Of a DNA stretch of 64,000 nucleotides, positions 41,941-53,392 are shown piece by piece. The notes under the pieces were generated by a model. It worked only from the letters and a program-made list of their open reading frames with translations, was not told the origin of the DNA and made no database searches. Position numbers and translations under genes: made by a program. The stretch spans positions 132,073,241 to 132,137,240 of the forward strand of contig CM031858.1 of assembly GCA_018697195.1 (NCBI GenBank), given 5' to 3'. Positions within the stretch are counted from its first letter, which is position 1, and each line of letters opens with the position of its first letter. Source of the DNA: Certhia americana. Taxonomy: Eukaryota > Chordata > Aves > Passeriformes > Certhiidae.

Positions 41941-41947
41941 TTTTTTT
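41892..41947. repeat. (TTTTC)n plus poly-T pyrimidine tract
   Basis: A 56-base pure pyrimidine run on the plus strand: about six ttttc units followed by 24 consecutive T. Such purine/pyrimidine mirror-type tracts can form triplex (H-DNA) structures and are unstable in length. A strong polypyrimidine tract in a transcribed intron can also bind PTB-like proteins, but no good exon follows it. Confidence 0.85.
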
Positions 41948-44900
41948 GTAGAGTACTCATGCTTTCTATTTTCATCGCTATGACTGTGAAATTACATTTT
42001 GAGTTTTTATCTATGTTGAAATTAAGCACCCCTATGAATTCATGCAGTAGCTTGCACACTTTGTTTCATCCTTATGCTTTAACTGTACTTGGTAAGGTAT
42101 TTGCCAGTATCTTCCCTTAAGTTTCTTACACATTAACAGAGAAACATTTCAACAGACTTCAAGGAAGCACTGCAGGAAAGTTTGAGAATGTGCTTCCACA
42201 CAAATAATTATTTATTATTTTAATTATTCCTTGTAAAATATGAAGGACTTATAGATATGTTTGCTGTTCTTTTTATTACTATTAGTAGTCCCTATGCCTA
42301 ATTTATCTAAATTTGATTTTCAACACAAATGACATATATATATAGCTTGTTTCTTTCAATACTAGCCCAAATGGGAAATCTGTGCAAGCCAATGTATACA
42401 GGGTAAGAAAATAAATATCCTGACTCTGTATTGCAATTCAACTACATTGTTTATTTCACTATACATAATGTGAATTTTATCAAACATATATAGCTATATT
42501 TAAATGATAAGTTCATATAGATTTTCTGTATTATTTGGCATGAAAAAGGGAAATTTCTAGAATAATTTGTCTGGTTAAATGCTGGAGCGTTTAGACTCTG
42601 TGGCTTTTTCCTAAAACTAATTTTCATGTTCTTGGATCTTTTAGTTACATGACTGTAGAACAGAAAAGTCTGTAGTTGTCATCAGATAAAACTGAACTTC
42701 GTAACTTAAAATCATCAAAGGATTATTCTTTTAGTGGAAGTTAGAGTAACTAAATGTGTTTGGAACCAAAGTAACTGGAAAGTTTATTTTGGATCCAGTG
42801 CTGGTTCTTGCTTTTCCCTAGCCCTGGCTTGCTTCTGATAGAATATTGCATGAAGGTTTTATGCATTGGACTTGTGGTAACCTATTAGTATTTAAGTGAA
42901 AAGGCTTTCATATTTAATTATAAAAAGTTGGTTTATTATTTAGTTGTTGTAGGATTTTATATGCAGCCTTGAAGTCTTTTTGGCAGTTACACTGTGTAGG
43001 AGGGTAATACTCATTTTTCACATGTTCTTCATACTAATAGTTGCTAAAATTGTGAAGCAGTATAAACATAATTATTTTTAATTGGCTGTTAATGCTGAAT
43101 TCCACTGAGAACAATGAAGGATCTGTATTAAAAGTAAATTAATTAATGAGTAATGTTGAAACAAGTGCCAACTACATAAGAATGTAATTGTTACATATGA
43201 AACTAAGGTATGTCACATGCCTTTAAATATCCCTGAATTTATTTGAAAACAAGTCCTTTTTCTGAAACTACTGAAAATTTTATTTTCTTTAAGGCATGTA
43301 ACTTGTACAAATTTTTGACAAAGTGAAACATTGAAAGGCAAGAAAGGGAAGGACGGATTTGATAAGAGTTCCTGTTCTTTTAACTGTGTCATTATTTAGG
43401 GGTCAGGAAGAGATTCTGACTTTCAATTTAGCAGTTACAGCTCTCAGCAGTTTTTTGGCAATTATGAAATAGCATTATTTCTTAAGTTGGTTACTTACCA
43501 CAAGCCAACAAAAATTTGTGGTTTTGGTAACTAAAAACCTTTTTAAAAGGTTTGAAAGCTTTCTTAGGAAAGAGTAGGAATCCTGTGAAGCACAATGACA
43601 CTGTGTTCAAATGGTCAAACAGTAATCTCTGTCCTGCCTTTTAAAATTGTAGCAAACACTGCATATCTGGCTCAGCTGCAGATGTTTTAAGTGGTAGAAT
43701 GAATTTGGATGCTGGAGGCTGGGCTACAGTCTTATAATACTGAGTGAACCATAACCCACAACTGAGATGTGTGAGCAGTGGTTCTTTGCAGCTTGGGGAG
43801 TCACTGCAAGATGATATTCTGTACCCAGAAAAGCACATTGCCTTTCTGCTGAGAGCATATGAGAGTTGATGACTGATTCAGAGAGAGGCAACTTCCCTGG
43901 AGAGACACCTTTATGCAAGTGTCACCTTGTAGAAAATCTTCAGTGCCTCTAATTGATTGATGTAGCTGTAAAATGTGGGTTATGAAAGGGAATCTTCTTA
44001 TTTTATCACCATCATGAAAGGCTGTAAAGACAACTTGTCCCTCTTCATTGGACTTCTGGAGAGTCACTTGTGCTGTTTTCTTCCCTCAAAACCACCCTTC
44101 TTAATTAGGAAGACCTAATTTTTTGGCAATATTTATTTCGCTCTTCTCTCTAGTGAACAACATTCCTTTTTATAAAATAAGAATTAAAAATACTTCAGTA
44201 ACTTAATACTTTCCATTTTATACAAGAATCATTGGACATTTTGAGGCTTGTATGTTTGTAAAAGTGTAGAGCATAGAATATGCTTTACTTAAGATTTTAG
44301 AAGGGAAAAAATACTGCTTGCTTCATTGGTTTATCATTAGTGTACATTATTTAGCATGTATAGGCCTTGACATAATAGAAATGAAAATAGGGGGTGATCC
44401 TGTTTCAGGAATGTAATAATTCGTTCTCTTTAACACATGAATGTGTTCAGTATTGGCAAACGAACATGTTGCTACCAAAACTGAAATCAGATCCTTGAAA
44501 CAGAAAGGATGTTGCCATGGAAAAATGAAGTAACACTCAGTGCAGCTGCGAAGCATTAATGAATAGGATATTTTTTTAAAAGATCATTTGTGTTTGGTGT
44601 GGCTTGGAGGGTCCCAACCAGATGGTTTCCATGAACAGGATCTGACCCCCAGCTTGAGGACTTCTTACTGGCAGATTACTTCATTTTCTTTCCCTTGGAT
44701 TGTCAGATCCTTACATTAATGCAAGATTTACTGCTGCAGATTTATATTCAGTTACATAAATCAGTCACATCTTACATTAAATTCACAATTTTAGGCACAC
44801 AGTTTAACAGTTATTTAAAAAGTGTAAAAAGATTTATATGATAGCTTTAATATATGCTATTGATGTAGTTTAATTTTAAGAATTTGGATTACATATATTT

Positions 44901-45490
44901 TGAAACACTTTCCGATTGGTGAAGCAATCTGTAGCACACATTCTCACTTTTGTCCAGCATATAATTCCATCATTTTAGGTGCACTCTTCCATTCCTTCAT
45001 GGAACTTATGAGTAGACAAATTTCTAGATTCTGTGAGTTAAATGTACACAAATTCCATTGAAGGTGATAGTCGTGAATCTGCCTCCAAGAAGTTCAACAG
45101 GTGCTACTCTGTTTTCCACTTACAAATTGAAATGCCCTTGTGCATTCAATTTGGTTATTTCTTGTGTGATTATAATCATTGCATAATTTTCTCTAAAATG
45201 TGGATTTTTGCCATATATTTATTGTGTTAGCCTTTGAAATCCTGCAGTAATGTTTTGCAAAAATTGTTAATCATTTAAAACTTAAAATGAAACACAGGTA
45301 AGCCAACCATATCTGTAAACAAGTCTGTAGTGTTACATATTGTCAAATTTTAGTGAATCCAGATTTAGGATCCTGCTAACTGCTCCAATTTGTCATGAAT
45401 GAATGCTTTAGAGTAACTTAAATAATCATCATCAAAGACATTAGCAAAAGTGATTTTAATATGAATTCATAAAGGTGTAACTTGGTGAAG

Positions 45491-45524
45491 TTCAATAGCA
45501 AGGTACATTCAATAGCAAGCTACA
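45491..45524. repeat. 17-bp tandem duplication
   Basis: Two adjacent copies, ttcaatagcaaggtaca and ttcaatagcaagctaca, differ by one base. Confidence 0.75.
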
Positions 45525-45579
45525 TGGTTAAAACATACAAGGGAAAATAGAATTGGAATAAATTTGGCATTATTTACAT

Positions 45580-46345
45580 GGAGGCTGAAGATGGAAAAGG
45601 GTAAGGGAAGCTGAATGCTGAGGCATGGAATTCAGACTGGACCTCCTTGCTTGCCAAATCTCTTGATGTGGCTTAGGTGCAGCTGGATCTGCTCTGGACA
45701 ACAGTTGATACCTAAGAGAAGAAATACAAAGAGTAAGGAAGTCCTTCCATTTCAGAAGAAATACTCAGTCTCAGATAAGGAATCCCAAACACTGGGAGGC
45801 ATCCCGACTCAAGGGGCTTGGTGTGCAGTCCAGTTGCAATTTAGGGAAAGCTTGAATTGAACTCATCCAGAGGTGTGTTGTTTGTAGAAAGGCCTCTCTG
45901 CATCTCAGAACAGCCTTGAAAGGTGTCCCAGCTCAAGGGGAAGTCACTGCTGTGCAGCCATCCTGCCTGGCAGGGAGAGCTCAAAGTCAGTTCACTTAGG
46001 CTGTCATTGGCTTGTACTCACATTGTATGAGTGGGAAAGGTGTGTGAGAGACTCCTTGTTCCCCACAGTTTTCTTTGTTCCTTGATAACTGAGTCTTGGA
46101 AAAAACATTCAAGTGTTATTCACATGATCAGGCATGATGCTCATTGGGTCACTCTGCTCTTTGTGGGTTTCCTAGAGTTCTTGACCTGGCTACAGCTCAG
46201 GCCTGTACCTCATTTGGCATTTGTACTGAGCTACTGCTGGTCTGGTTAAGGGGGCCAAGTGTATCCATCACACGTATGGAGGCCTGCTGCTACCATTTAA
46301 AACCCACCAAAATTCATGGTCCAAGTCCCATTCAGTTGTTTTAAA
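45580..46345. other. Less AT-rich block, possibly an old unidentified repeat
   Basis: This region has higher G+C than its surroundings. Two stretches resemble each other, 45797-45832 and 45921-45960, both running 'agg..tccc..ctcaagggg' and ending in 'tgtgcag.cca'. It could be a decayed LTR or another interspersed repeat that I cannot name. Overlapping short ORFs (45615-45860, 46031-46249, 46144-46344) show no recognisable protein. Confidence 0.35.
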
Positions 46346-46693
46346 ATGAATAACAAAGAGCTGCTTGTGTGAAAAAGGAATTTCCATCAGGAATTTAAAG
46401 GTGTGAAACTTTTGTGATTGTACTTTAGTGTTCTTGATACAGCAAAGTAAAATAAACCAAATGTGATCAGAAGAACTTTTCTTCAGTCCAAAGCTGTACT
46501 AAATTGTAAATGAAGTGCAAAAACTCTACTAAGTATTGAGCTCTCTTCTTGAGAGAGCTTTGTAAAACATGTCCTATAGATCCTGCTGCTGGTAATGTGA
46601 TGAAGTATAGTATCTCTTCAAGTTGGTGGAATTTTTGGATTATTATTACCACATGGTTTGTATATCCCAGCAGCATTTATTTTAATCGTGATA

Positions 46694-46728
46694 GATGTGT
46701 GTGTGTATGTGTGTGTGTGTACGTATGA
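46694..46728. repeat. (TG)n microsatellite, interrupted
   Basis: About 35 bases of alternating T and G with short ta interruptions (tgtgtgtgtatgtgtgtgtgtgta type). Alternating purine/pyrimidine runs like this can adopt Z-DNA and are polymorphic in length. Confidence 0.8.
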
Positions 46729-48401
46729 AAAATGGGTGATTTTTTATAAACTGTTTACTCAGCAAATGCACAGATAAAACAATAGTTATACTGATCAGTA
46801 AGTTCTTTAGTCATCTATCATTATCCCACAATGGCTTGACCTGCAACCTATTACTAATACACCAGAAAACGATCTAATGTGTCACTGTAAAAATCTTTGC
46901 AAATTGACACAAAGACTAATTTGCCACTAAAAAAATCCAAATCTGTTACATCTGTAACAATACACCCTAGCTTTTCATCCAGTATAAATAAAGTACACTC
47001 TGCAACCTTGGATCAATAAACTACTTATCAAAGGTATAATTAGCTTCATTTTACAACTCAAACAGATCTAAATCCAGAAACAAACACAGACTTCATGAAC
47101 CAATGTATTTATTTTTGCAAAATTCTACTTATATTTTTCTGCAGTGAATTCTTGTCAGTTTGTCTAAGCAATAGGGTACAAAAACGCTGAATAAAGATGA
47201 ATATCTGTATACTCACTAGGCTGGCAAAGTAGTTCCAGTGCTATGGAATTCCAGCTCTATTACAATCACTATTGTGATTTTGAAGGCCTAATACCCTTCA
47301 GGGGAGAGTATGAAGTACAAATCTTGGTTATAGATTTTATGCTGTGCTGTCTTTAATGATGTCAAATTGAAAGAGTGTTACATAAGTTTGCAGCAAACAA
47401 AGGTTATTATCACAGCTACAAATGATGTCTTGTCCAACAATTTGTACGCTAGGCTTTTCCACGCAATGTGGAGGAATTGACTGAATCATAGCTTGTATTT
47501 GCTTAACAAAGCATTCAGGTGTGCAGGCTGTTGGAGCCTTTTGATGTCCATGTGCCGGGATGTATTTGTGAGAGCCAAAGAAGACTAACAGTCCACAGCT
47601 TACATCACCTCTGAGTTAACAAGTTGTGATGAGTTCTTGGTTTGGGCTCGCTTGGCCACTCTAGAAGCTCCTAAGAAGATGGCAAAATGGTCAGACATGT
47701 TCCAGCATTGTAAATAAAGAACAAAAAATGTTATTTCTTATGAAATTGTATGTGCTTCTTCTGATTTGCATTGAGAAGCGAACAAAAGCTGTATAAAATT
47801 TGTTAACTTTATTACTGTCTCTTTCTCTTTGTTTATGTATATCCCTCTCCATTTGTTTAAAAGTCAGTTTTTCTATAAAGTTTGTGTTTTCATAGTTTTC
47901 CTTATGATTACCTTTTTTGTACATGCTCATTATGTTGCTTATTGAGTAAAGGCAGAATTTTCCCTGAAACAGTTCTTTATAGAAAGTAACAGCATATAAA
48001 ATGTTGGCTAGTTCTAGAGATTTAGCTATTGCTAGCAAAAGCTAATGAATGGCAAAAAGTGGAGGGCTTTTTCATTCAGAATGTTTTCTGACTCAATTGC
48101 ACTTGTAAAAAGGTGTTGAAACTTAGATATATGTATGTTCACTTTACATGGCAACACCTTTCTGATGAATTTACACAGCAAAAACATCCTTCTTTTTCTC
48201 CCCTGCCATAATCATAATTTACGAGTGTATATTATTTTCCAGCATTTTGCATCATCTTTTCTCTTAATTCAACTGAAAGTTAAGACTATTTTCAATCAAC
48301 TGTGATGAATGAATAACTTCAGGTTTTGTACCAATATGAACACTCCACAGTGATGGGGAAAATAATGTTTCTGAGAATCTTTCTTCTCTTTGTTTTTTCA
48401 G

Positions 48402-48636
48402 CTTGAAGTGCAGTCTTGTTGTGTATTCCTTCCAAATGACAGCCTGCCTTCTCCAAGTACTATTGTGTCAGGTGACATTCCTGGGACTGTGCGAAACTGG
48501 TACCATGGGCAGGCCAGTATGCCTGGCACACTTGTTGTCTGCTTGCCCCAGATAAAGATTATGAGTGCTGGACACAAACACATGGAACCATTGCAAGAAA
48601 TCCCATTTGTTGTGCTGAGACCCATCCTGGAAGAAG
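48402..48636 (+). CDS. VPS13B: VPS13B exon D (235 bp internal exon)
   Basis: This exon encodes residues 130-207 of the window's segment plus the first base of codon 208. The acceptor is ctttgttttttcag and the donor gtaatg. The peptide starts LEVQSCCVFLPND, continues through SLPSPSTIVSGDIPGTVRNW, then MPGTLVVCLPQIKI and ends LEEG with exon E. Alternating hydrophobic and polar residues (VVCLPQIKI, IPFVVLRPI) fit beta-strands of the VPS13 lipid-channel rod. The SPSTIVSGDIPGTVRNWYHG part is likely an exposed loop. The Cys pair in SCC and the YHG and PGTL motifs match what I recall of vertebrate VPS13B. The stranded G plus GT from exon E gives Gly, so phase 1 is kept. Confidence 0.94.
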
Positions 48637-48866
48637 GTAATGTGATAAACTCAAAAAACCTTACTCTGTATTTTCTGTTTCTGTCATTAAAATTATCTTC
48701 ATTTTATTTTGAAAACTTCTGATTTTGTCCTGCTTTTTTAGCAGAATGTTATTATATATTATTTATATCTAGAAATACTACCTACAAGGCTGGCCCCATG
48801 GAAATCAATGTTGAACTCATCATGAAAGAACTAGTTCTGTGAATTTGTTGTATATTTGAAACTAAA

Positions 48867-48884
48867 TTTTTTTTTTTTTTTTTT
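48867..48884. repeat. Poly-T run, 18 T
   Basis: An uninterrupted T run on the plus strand, 230 bases after exon D. Confidence 0.85.
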
Positions 48885-49029
48885 ACTTTCATTGGTTGTT
48901 TTATTCAAGTTATTTTGTAGCCAATGATCTTGACACAACAGGAAGTGACTGTAAATTGGAAATTCCAAGACAGAATGGAGACAGGTTAAGAAAATCGTCC
49001 CACCAAGTCCCACCAGTTTTGTATGTAAC

Positions 49030-49256
49030 ATTCAGACTGGACATTAGCTAAACATTCTTCACTGAGAGGGTAGTTGGTCACTGGAAAAAGCTTCACAGGA
49101 AAGTGATCACAGCACTTAGCCTGTCAGAGTTCAGGGTGCATCTGTACAGTTCTTTTAGTCGTATGATTTAATCTTAGGTAGTCCTGCAAGGAGCAGGCAG
49201 TTGCACTCAGTGATCCTTATGGGTCCCTCCAAACTTGAGATGTTCTAGGATTCAAT
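49030..49256 (+). mobile_element. CR1 LINE 3'-end fragment, sense orientation
   Basis: The order of motifs follows the CR1 3' region: 'actggacattag', 'cattcttcactgagaggg', 'tggtcactgg', 'gcacttagcctgtcagagttcag', 'cagttgcactcagtgatcctt', 'gggtccctccaaact' and a tail near ttctaggattc. It is about 225 bp long, 5'-truncated and quite diverged. It lies 390 bases downstream of exon D and carries no coding sequence. Confidence 0.75.
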
Positions 49257-49707
49257 GTCAAATGAGAAAAGAAATTCATAAGGATAGCAAACTGTCAAAA
49301 GAAAAGAATGAGACTTTAGTGGTCATCCTGATAGGTAACAGTTGTGTTCTGTGTTGTGACGTAGGAATTGTAGCAAGGATTTTGTAGAGATTTGAAGAAA
49401 AAAATTGTAAAGATTGAGGAAAAGTACAGTAGTTCTTCCTTGAAAAGCTAATATTTGATAGGGGGTTGAGTTTTAGACCAGCTTGAAGGAACAATCAGTT
49501 TTTAACATTCTTCAACTGATTGTGAAATGAAGGGAGGAGATAATCTGAAAAACACTTAGCTAGTGAAAACAAGTTGCTTATGTTCAATATTTTTTATTGA
49601 AAAATAAAATCCAGGTTTTTTTAATAGAGCCCTTAGAAATGATCAGAACAAATGGTAAATGGACTTGCAGCTGTGTTCTAAAGAAATACTTATGTAAAAA
49701 TACGTTT

Positions 49708-49755
49708 TTATATATGTATATATACATGTGTATGTGTATATATATATATATATAT
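49708..49755. repeat. TA-rich microsatellite
   Basis: About 48 bases of ta/tg alternation ending in an uninterrupted (TA) run of about nine units. The first half (tatatatgtatatatacatg) is nearly self-complementary, so a cruciform is possible. Confidence 0.8.
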
Positions 49756-49889
49756 GAAAAAAAAGTATGCTGGAAATAGGTGAGGCAAATATTCTGAACC
49801 ATCTTGAGCCTTGGGTTCCAGGTTTATTTTAACAACTTCCATGAGACCTAGGCTCACAACCAAGTTTTTGATTCCATGGAAATGCCAGT

Positions 49890-50343
49890 ATTTGTGGTTT
49901 TACCCCAGCCAGCAGCTCTGGCTGCACACAACCCCTTACTCTTCCACCCTGGTGGAATGGAGACGAGAATCAGGAGGTCAAAAGTGAGAAAGCTTAGGGG
50001 TTGAGATAAAGACAGCTTAAAAGATAAAGTAAAAGCTGTGGGTGCAAGCAAAGCAAAATAACAAGTTGGTTTGCTACTTCCTGTCAGTAGGCAGGTGTTC
50101 CAACCTTTCAGTTTAGTTGGTTTCTTTGGTTATTTGGGGTTAGCTGACCAGGCTGTCCCCCTTCCTTGTGCACCCCCAGTTTACTTGCTGGTGGAACAGT
50201 GTGAAAAACAGGAAATTCTCTGAGCACTGTTCAACAATAATTAGAACATACCCATACTATCCACAGTTCTCAGCACAAATCTAGAACAGCTCCATGCCAA
50301 CTACTATAAAAAAATTAAATCTATCCCAGACAAAAGCAGGGCA
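49890..50343 (-). mobile_element. Solo LTR, same family as 29759-30346 but internally shortened
   Basis: The two elements share the order of segments: 'tggttttaccccagccagca' edge, 'ggggttgagataaagacag', 'gcaagcaaagcaaaata', 'ctacttcctgtcagtaggcaggtgttc', 'cttgtgcacccccagttta', 'tctgagcactgttcaacaataa' and 'attaaatctatcccaga'. It therefore lies in the same antisense orientation. Compared with the other copy it lacks roughly 110-130 bases between the 'ggtgttc' segment and the 'ttggtcagtttgggt'-like segment, the region that contains the promoter part in the longer copy. No second LTR or viral gene is adjacent. The exact ends are uncertain by a few bases. Confidence 0.85.
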
Positions 50344-51891
50344 TTGGTGTACAGTTAGTTCATTGTTGTATTCTCAAACTATATTATTTAGAAAGAATTT
50401 TTGCTGGTTTGTGTATTCATTCCAAGATGAAGAGGTGGAGATTCAGCAATTGTTCCATTGTGACAGCATTTTCTGAGAAGATGTTTTCTGTTTTCTGCGT
50501 ACTTACTGCTGAAATACAAACAGTTTAAAGGGTATGAAAAATTTAGTCAAAATCACATTCAAGAGCTAGTCCTGCTCCTGTCATCTGAAATTTGTTTGGA
50601 TTTATAACACTGTGTTTCTTCTTTCTTTTATCTGTCACTTATATTTGACTTTTCTCCTTTCTTTATTTTACCTTAACTCATGACAACAGATATAAAATTG
50701 TAGTTTTTACTATTGAAAGTCACATTAGACAGCTGCCAAATGAAAAGAAAAAAAAGTTTAAAAGAAAGAGAGGAAGGTATATGTGTTTTTCCTAATAACT
50801 TTCAGTGGGTATGATCTTATTTGCTTATCATAGTGACAGAAGACAAATTTAACGGAAGCCTTTTGTTTGTTTTAAACTGATGATGTAATTTAAACCATTT
50901 ATGAAAGTAAGAAGTCATTTGAGTTTTGTCAGACACAGATTTGAAGGAAAGAGCCTAGTGAGAGAAAAGAATCCCCCTGGTTGGGATAAAGCCTATGGTA
51001 AGGAATTTATTTGTGTGTGGCTTTCTGCTCTGGGAATTATGCCAAACAGAAGTTCTCACAATCTTGATATTTTTGATTCTCTAATGGAGCCATTGCCTTC
51101 TCCATGCCAAGACTCCCTCTTAAAGAGATTATTTCAAACTTTTTTCACAGATTTAAAGTCACCTTCTTTGTTTCTTTCCCAGTAGAGGTAAATAATTTTT
51201 ATGGACTTGTATTGTGAAAGTCTCTTAATTTGCTTCTGTCTTTGAACAAGACTTCAGGGGCAGTCTGTCATTCTTCAGACATATTACCATCTCTCAGAAA
51301 TTATATTTAGTCAACTGAGCTTTTCCTGGTAATGATTTTTTTGATAATTCCTTCTTTGATAAAAGAAGCTATAAGTAAAAGGCTTTTCCACAAGGATGTT
51401 TTGTTACTTCTAAGAAAGCTGTGTGCTCACTGATATATTTTTCTTATTGCATGAAAGACTAAAAGAGGACAAAAGGGAACATATTCCTACTGTCATCTGG
51501 GAATACTTCAGCCTACTCAAATACTTACTGACCTCAAGATGTCAACATTCTGTTATAATAGCTTATATATTATCCCACAATCAGGACTTTCCATTTGTTT
51601 ACAGTTTTGCTGCATCTCTGAGGTAATTTTAGCTAGTAGGAATGCTGGAAAGAACATTCTAAGTACTTTTACAGTACTTTTATTCAGAAACATTATGTAG
51701 CTCAGTCATGCTAAATAACTAAATAATCCATTAATGGATTTATCTGTGTAAAGAATGAAATATTCCTTTGAACTTCTGTTGAATAACAAATGCAGTTAAG
51801 TGAGGTGTTTAATTGCATTAAGTACTGTCTTAAGAGTACAAATTAATCAGACAGAGATCCGTGAGGTGTTATTTATTGAAGACGTTAAAGT

Positions 51892-52163
51892 AGAATCACA
51901 GAATCATAGAGCCTGGGAGACCAGGTTGGAAATGACCTTGAATGATCACCTGTTTCAAAATTGCATGGCAAAGGGACCCAAGATGACGATATCCAACACC
52001 CTGCCCGTTGGCTCCTGAAAGCCTGCACGTCTCTAAGGAGGCTGTTCCTGTTAATGATTGTTCTTACTGTAAAATCTTCCTTATATCCATATTAAATATC
52101 TTCCAGTGCCCCTCACCTTCTCTGTTTTGACACCTTCTGAAGAAGAGGATCTCTGTCCTATTT
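51892..52163 (-). mobile_element. CR1 LINE 3'-end fragment, antisense orientation
   Basis: It begins with agaatcacagaatcataga, the reverse complement of the CR1 3' terminus, followed by 'ccaggttggaaatgacctt' and 'gatcacctgtttcaaa'. Further on come 'aaaatcttccttatatccat' and 'cttcc..tgcccctcacctt', typical of the body of a CR1 3' fragment read in reverse. The length is about 270 bp. No reverse transcriptase frame remains. Confidence 0.9.
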
Positions 52164-53179
52164 GTAGCTCACCGTTATGTAAAATAGTTACTAAGAAGAT
52201 GTAGTTAGAAGTTCAGTTTGAGCAAAACTTAAATATTTAGAGAAGTGCTTAGAGTGAGTTGTGACTTTCTGTGCAAATTAACTTCAAATATTTGACAGTT
52301 CATCTCTATAATCTTCCAGTTCCAACCTATATCTCTAGGCTGAAATGTGGTAAATATAGTTGGATAACATAATGTTCTTATAGTCAGAACTTCTGGTCTG
52401 CTAAGTGGTCTTCCATAAATCCTAACTTTGATATCAGGAAAACAAGTTGAAGACATGAAGGGAACTTTTGCATAGGTAAAGCACTGGTTTAGAGTAATAA
52501 TGAAAATTTTTAATATTGATGAAATCCTCCTGTTTTTAGAAGTTTACATTTTGAATTATTTTAGTTACTAGTTATTAATTATTAATAATGCTCCTCTTTG
52601 GGTTCATAGTAGTAAGTTTTATGAGTTCAACTTCGTCAAAAGGTTTGCTTATGTCAGATACAGTAATGTACAGATCTTTAAGTAAGACACAGTAAAATAC
52701 TTTCAGAAAGAAGTGTTCAAAATATCTTAAAATTGTTGTTGATATTGCTGCTAATCATATTCATATTTTCAGGTGGATGGCCATATACAGACAGTCATGT
52801 AAATCACTGTATTCCAAATATTTAAATTTGAAAGATGGCTTTTGTTTGTGAATTAAGATTATATATCTTCACAGAATTTTATAACATATGTTGAAACTCA
52901 ATAATATGTAAATAAGTGGCTTGCAGGGAAATAGGAAATTAGCACCATATAGATTCCAACCTGAAAACAGCAATTAAATGTTTAAAGTAGAACAGCAGTA
53001 TGTTGGCCTTCTTACAAGTTATCATCTTGTGTTAGATCTTAAAAATTGTTTGCCTTTAAATTTACATAAATTATTTTTTCACTTATTATATTTAAGCAAA
53101 GTATTTGGCATTAAAATAGTGTAAAAAAAGTAGTGTGCTGTTTCATAGACAGGTTTGTGTGCAACTTAAAGATCCTCTG

Positions 53180-53392
53180 TTTCCAGCTCTCTTGCCAAGG
53201 GCAGAGACACTTTTCACTAGACCAGGTTGCTCAGAGCCCATTCCAACCTGGCTGTGAGCACTTTCAGGGATGGGTCATCCACAACTTCTCTTTGCAGCTG
53301 TTCCAGTGTCTTGCTACTATTGTAGTGAATTATTTATTATTTATATCTAATCTAAATCTACCTTATTTTTGTTAATTTGAGCTTATATTCAG
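53180..53392 (-). mobile_element. CR1 LINE fragment, antisense orientation, lacking the 3' terminus
   Basis: The stretch contains 'gccaagggcagagacacttt', 'cactagaccaggttgctcag', 'cccattccaacctggctgtg', 'gggatgggtcatccacaact', 'gctgttccagtgtcttgcta' and ends 'atctaatctaaatctacctt'. This is the reverse complement of the well-conserved CR1 3' segment, just short of the terminal repeat. It lies about 1 kb from the previous antisense CR1 fragment. The overlap in consensus coverage suggests two separate insertions rather than one split element. Confidence 0.88.

Larger units (their letters stand above)
40204..48401 (+). other. VPS13B: VPS13B intron between exons C and D (8.2 kb)
   Basis: This is a phase 0 intron, starting gtaaga and ending gttttttcag. 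It contains an aaac tandem repeat (40969-41001), a pyrimidine tract ending in 24 T (41892-41947), a 17-bp tandem duplication (45491-45524), a less AT-rich block with internal partial similarity (about 45580-46345) and a TG-rich microsatellite (46694-46728). No CR1 or LTR was recognised with confidence. ORFs at 41018-41380 and 41734-42120 on the plus strand are T-rich and hydrophobic as a result of base composition. Confidence 0.85.

Noticed and set aside
41734..42120. 128-codon plus-strand ORF
   Set aside because: It reads through the (TTTTC)n and poly-T tract, producing Phe/Ser runs, so it is an artefact of low complexity.
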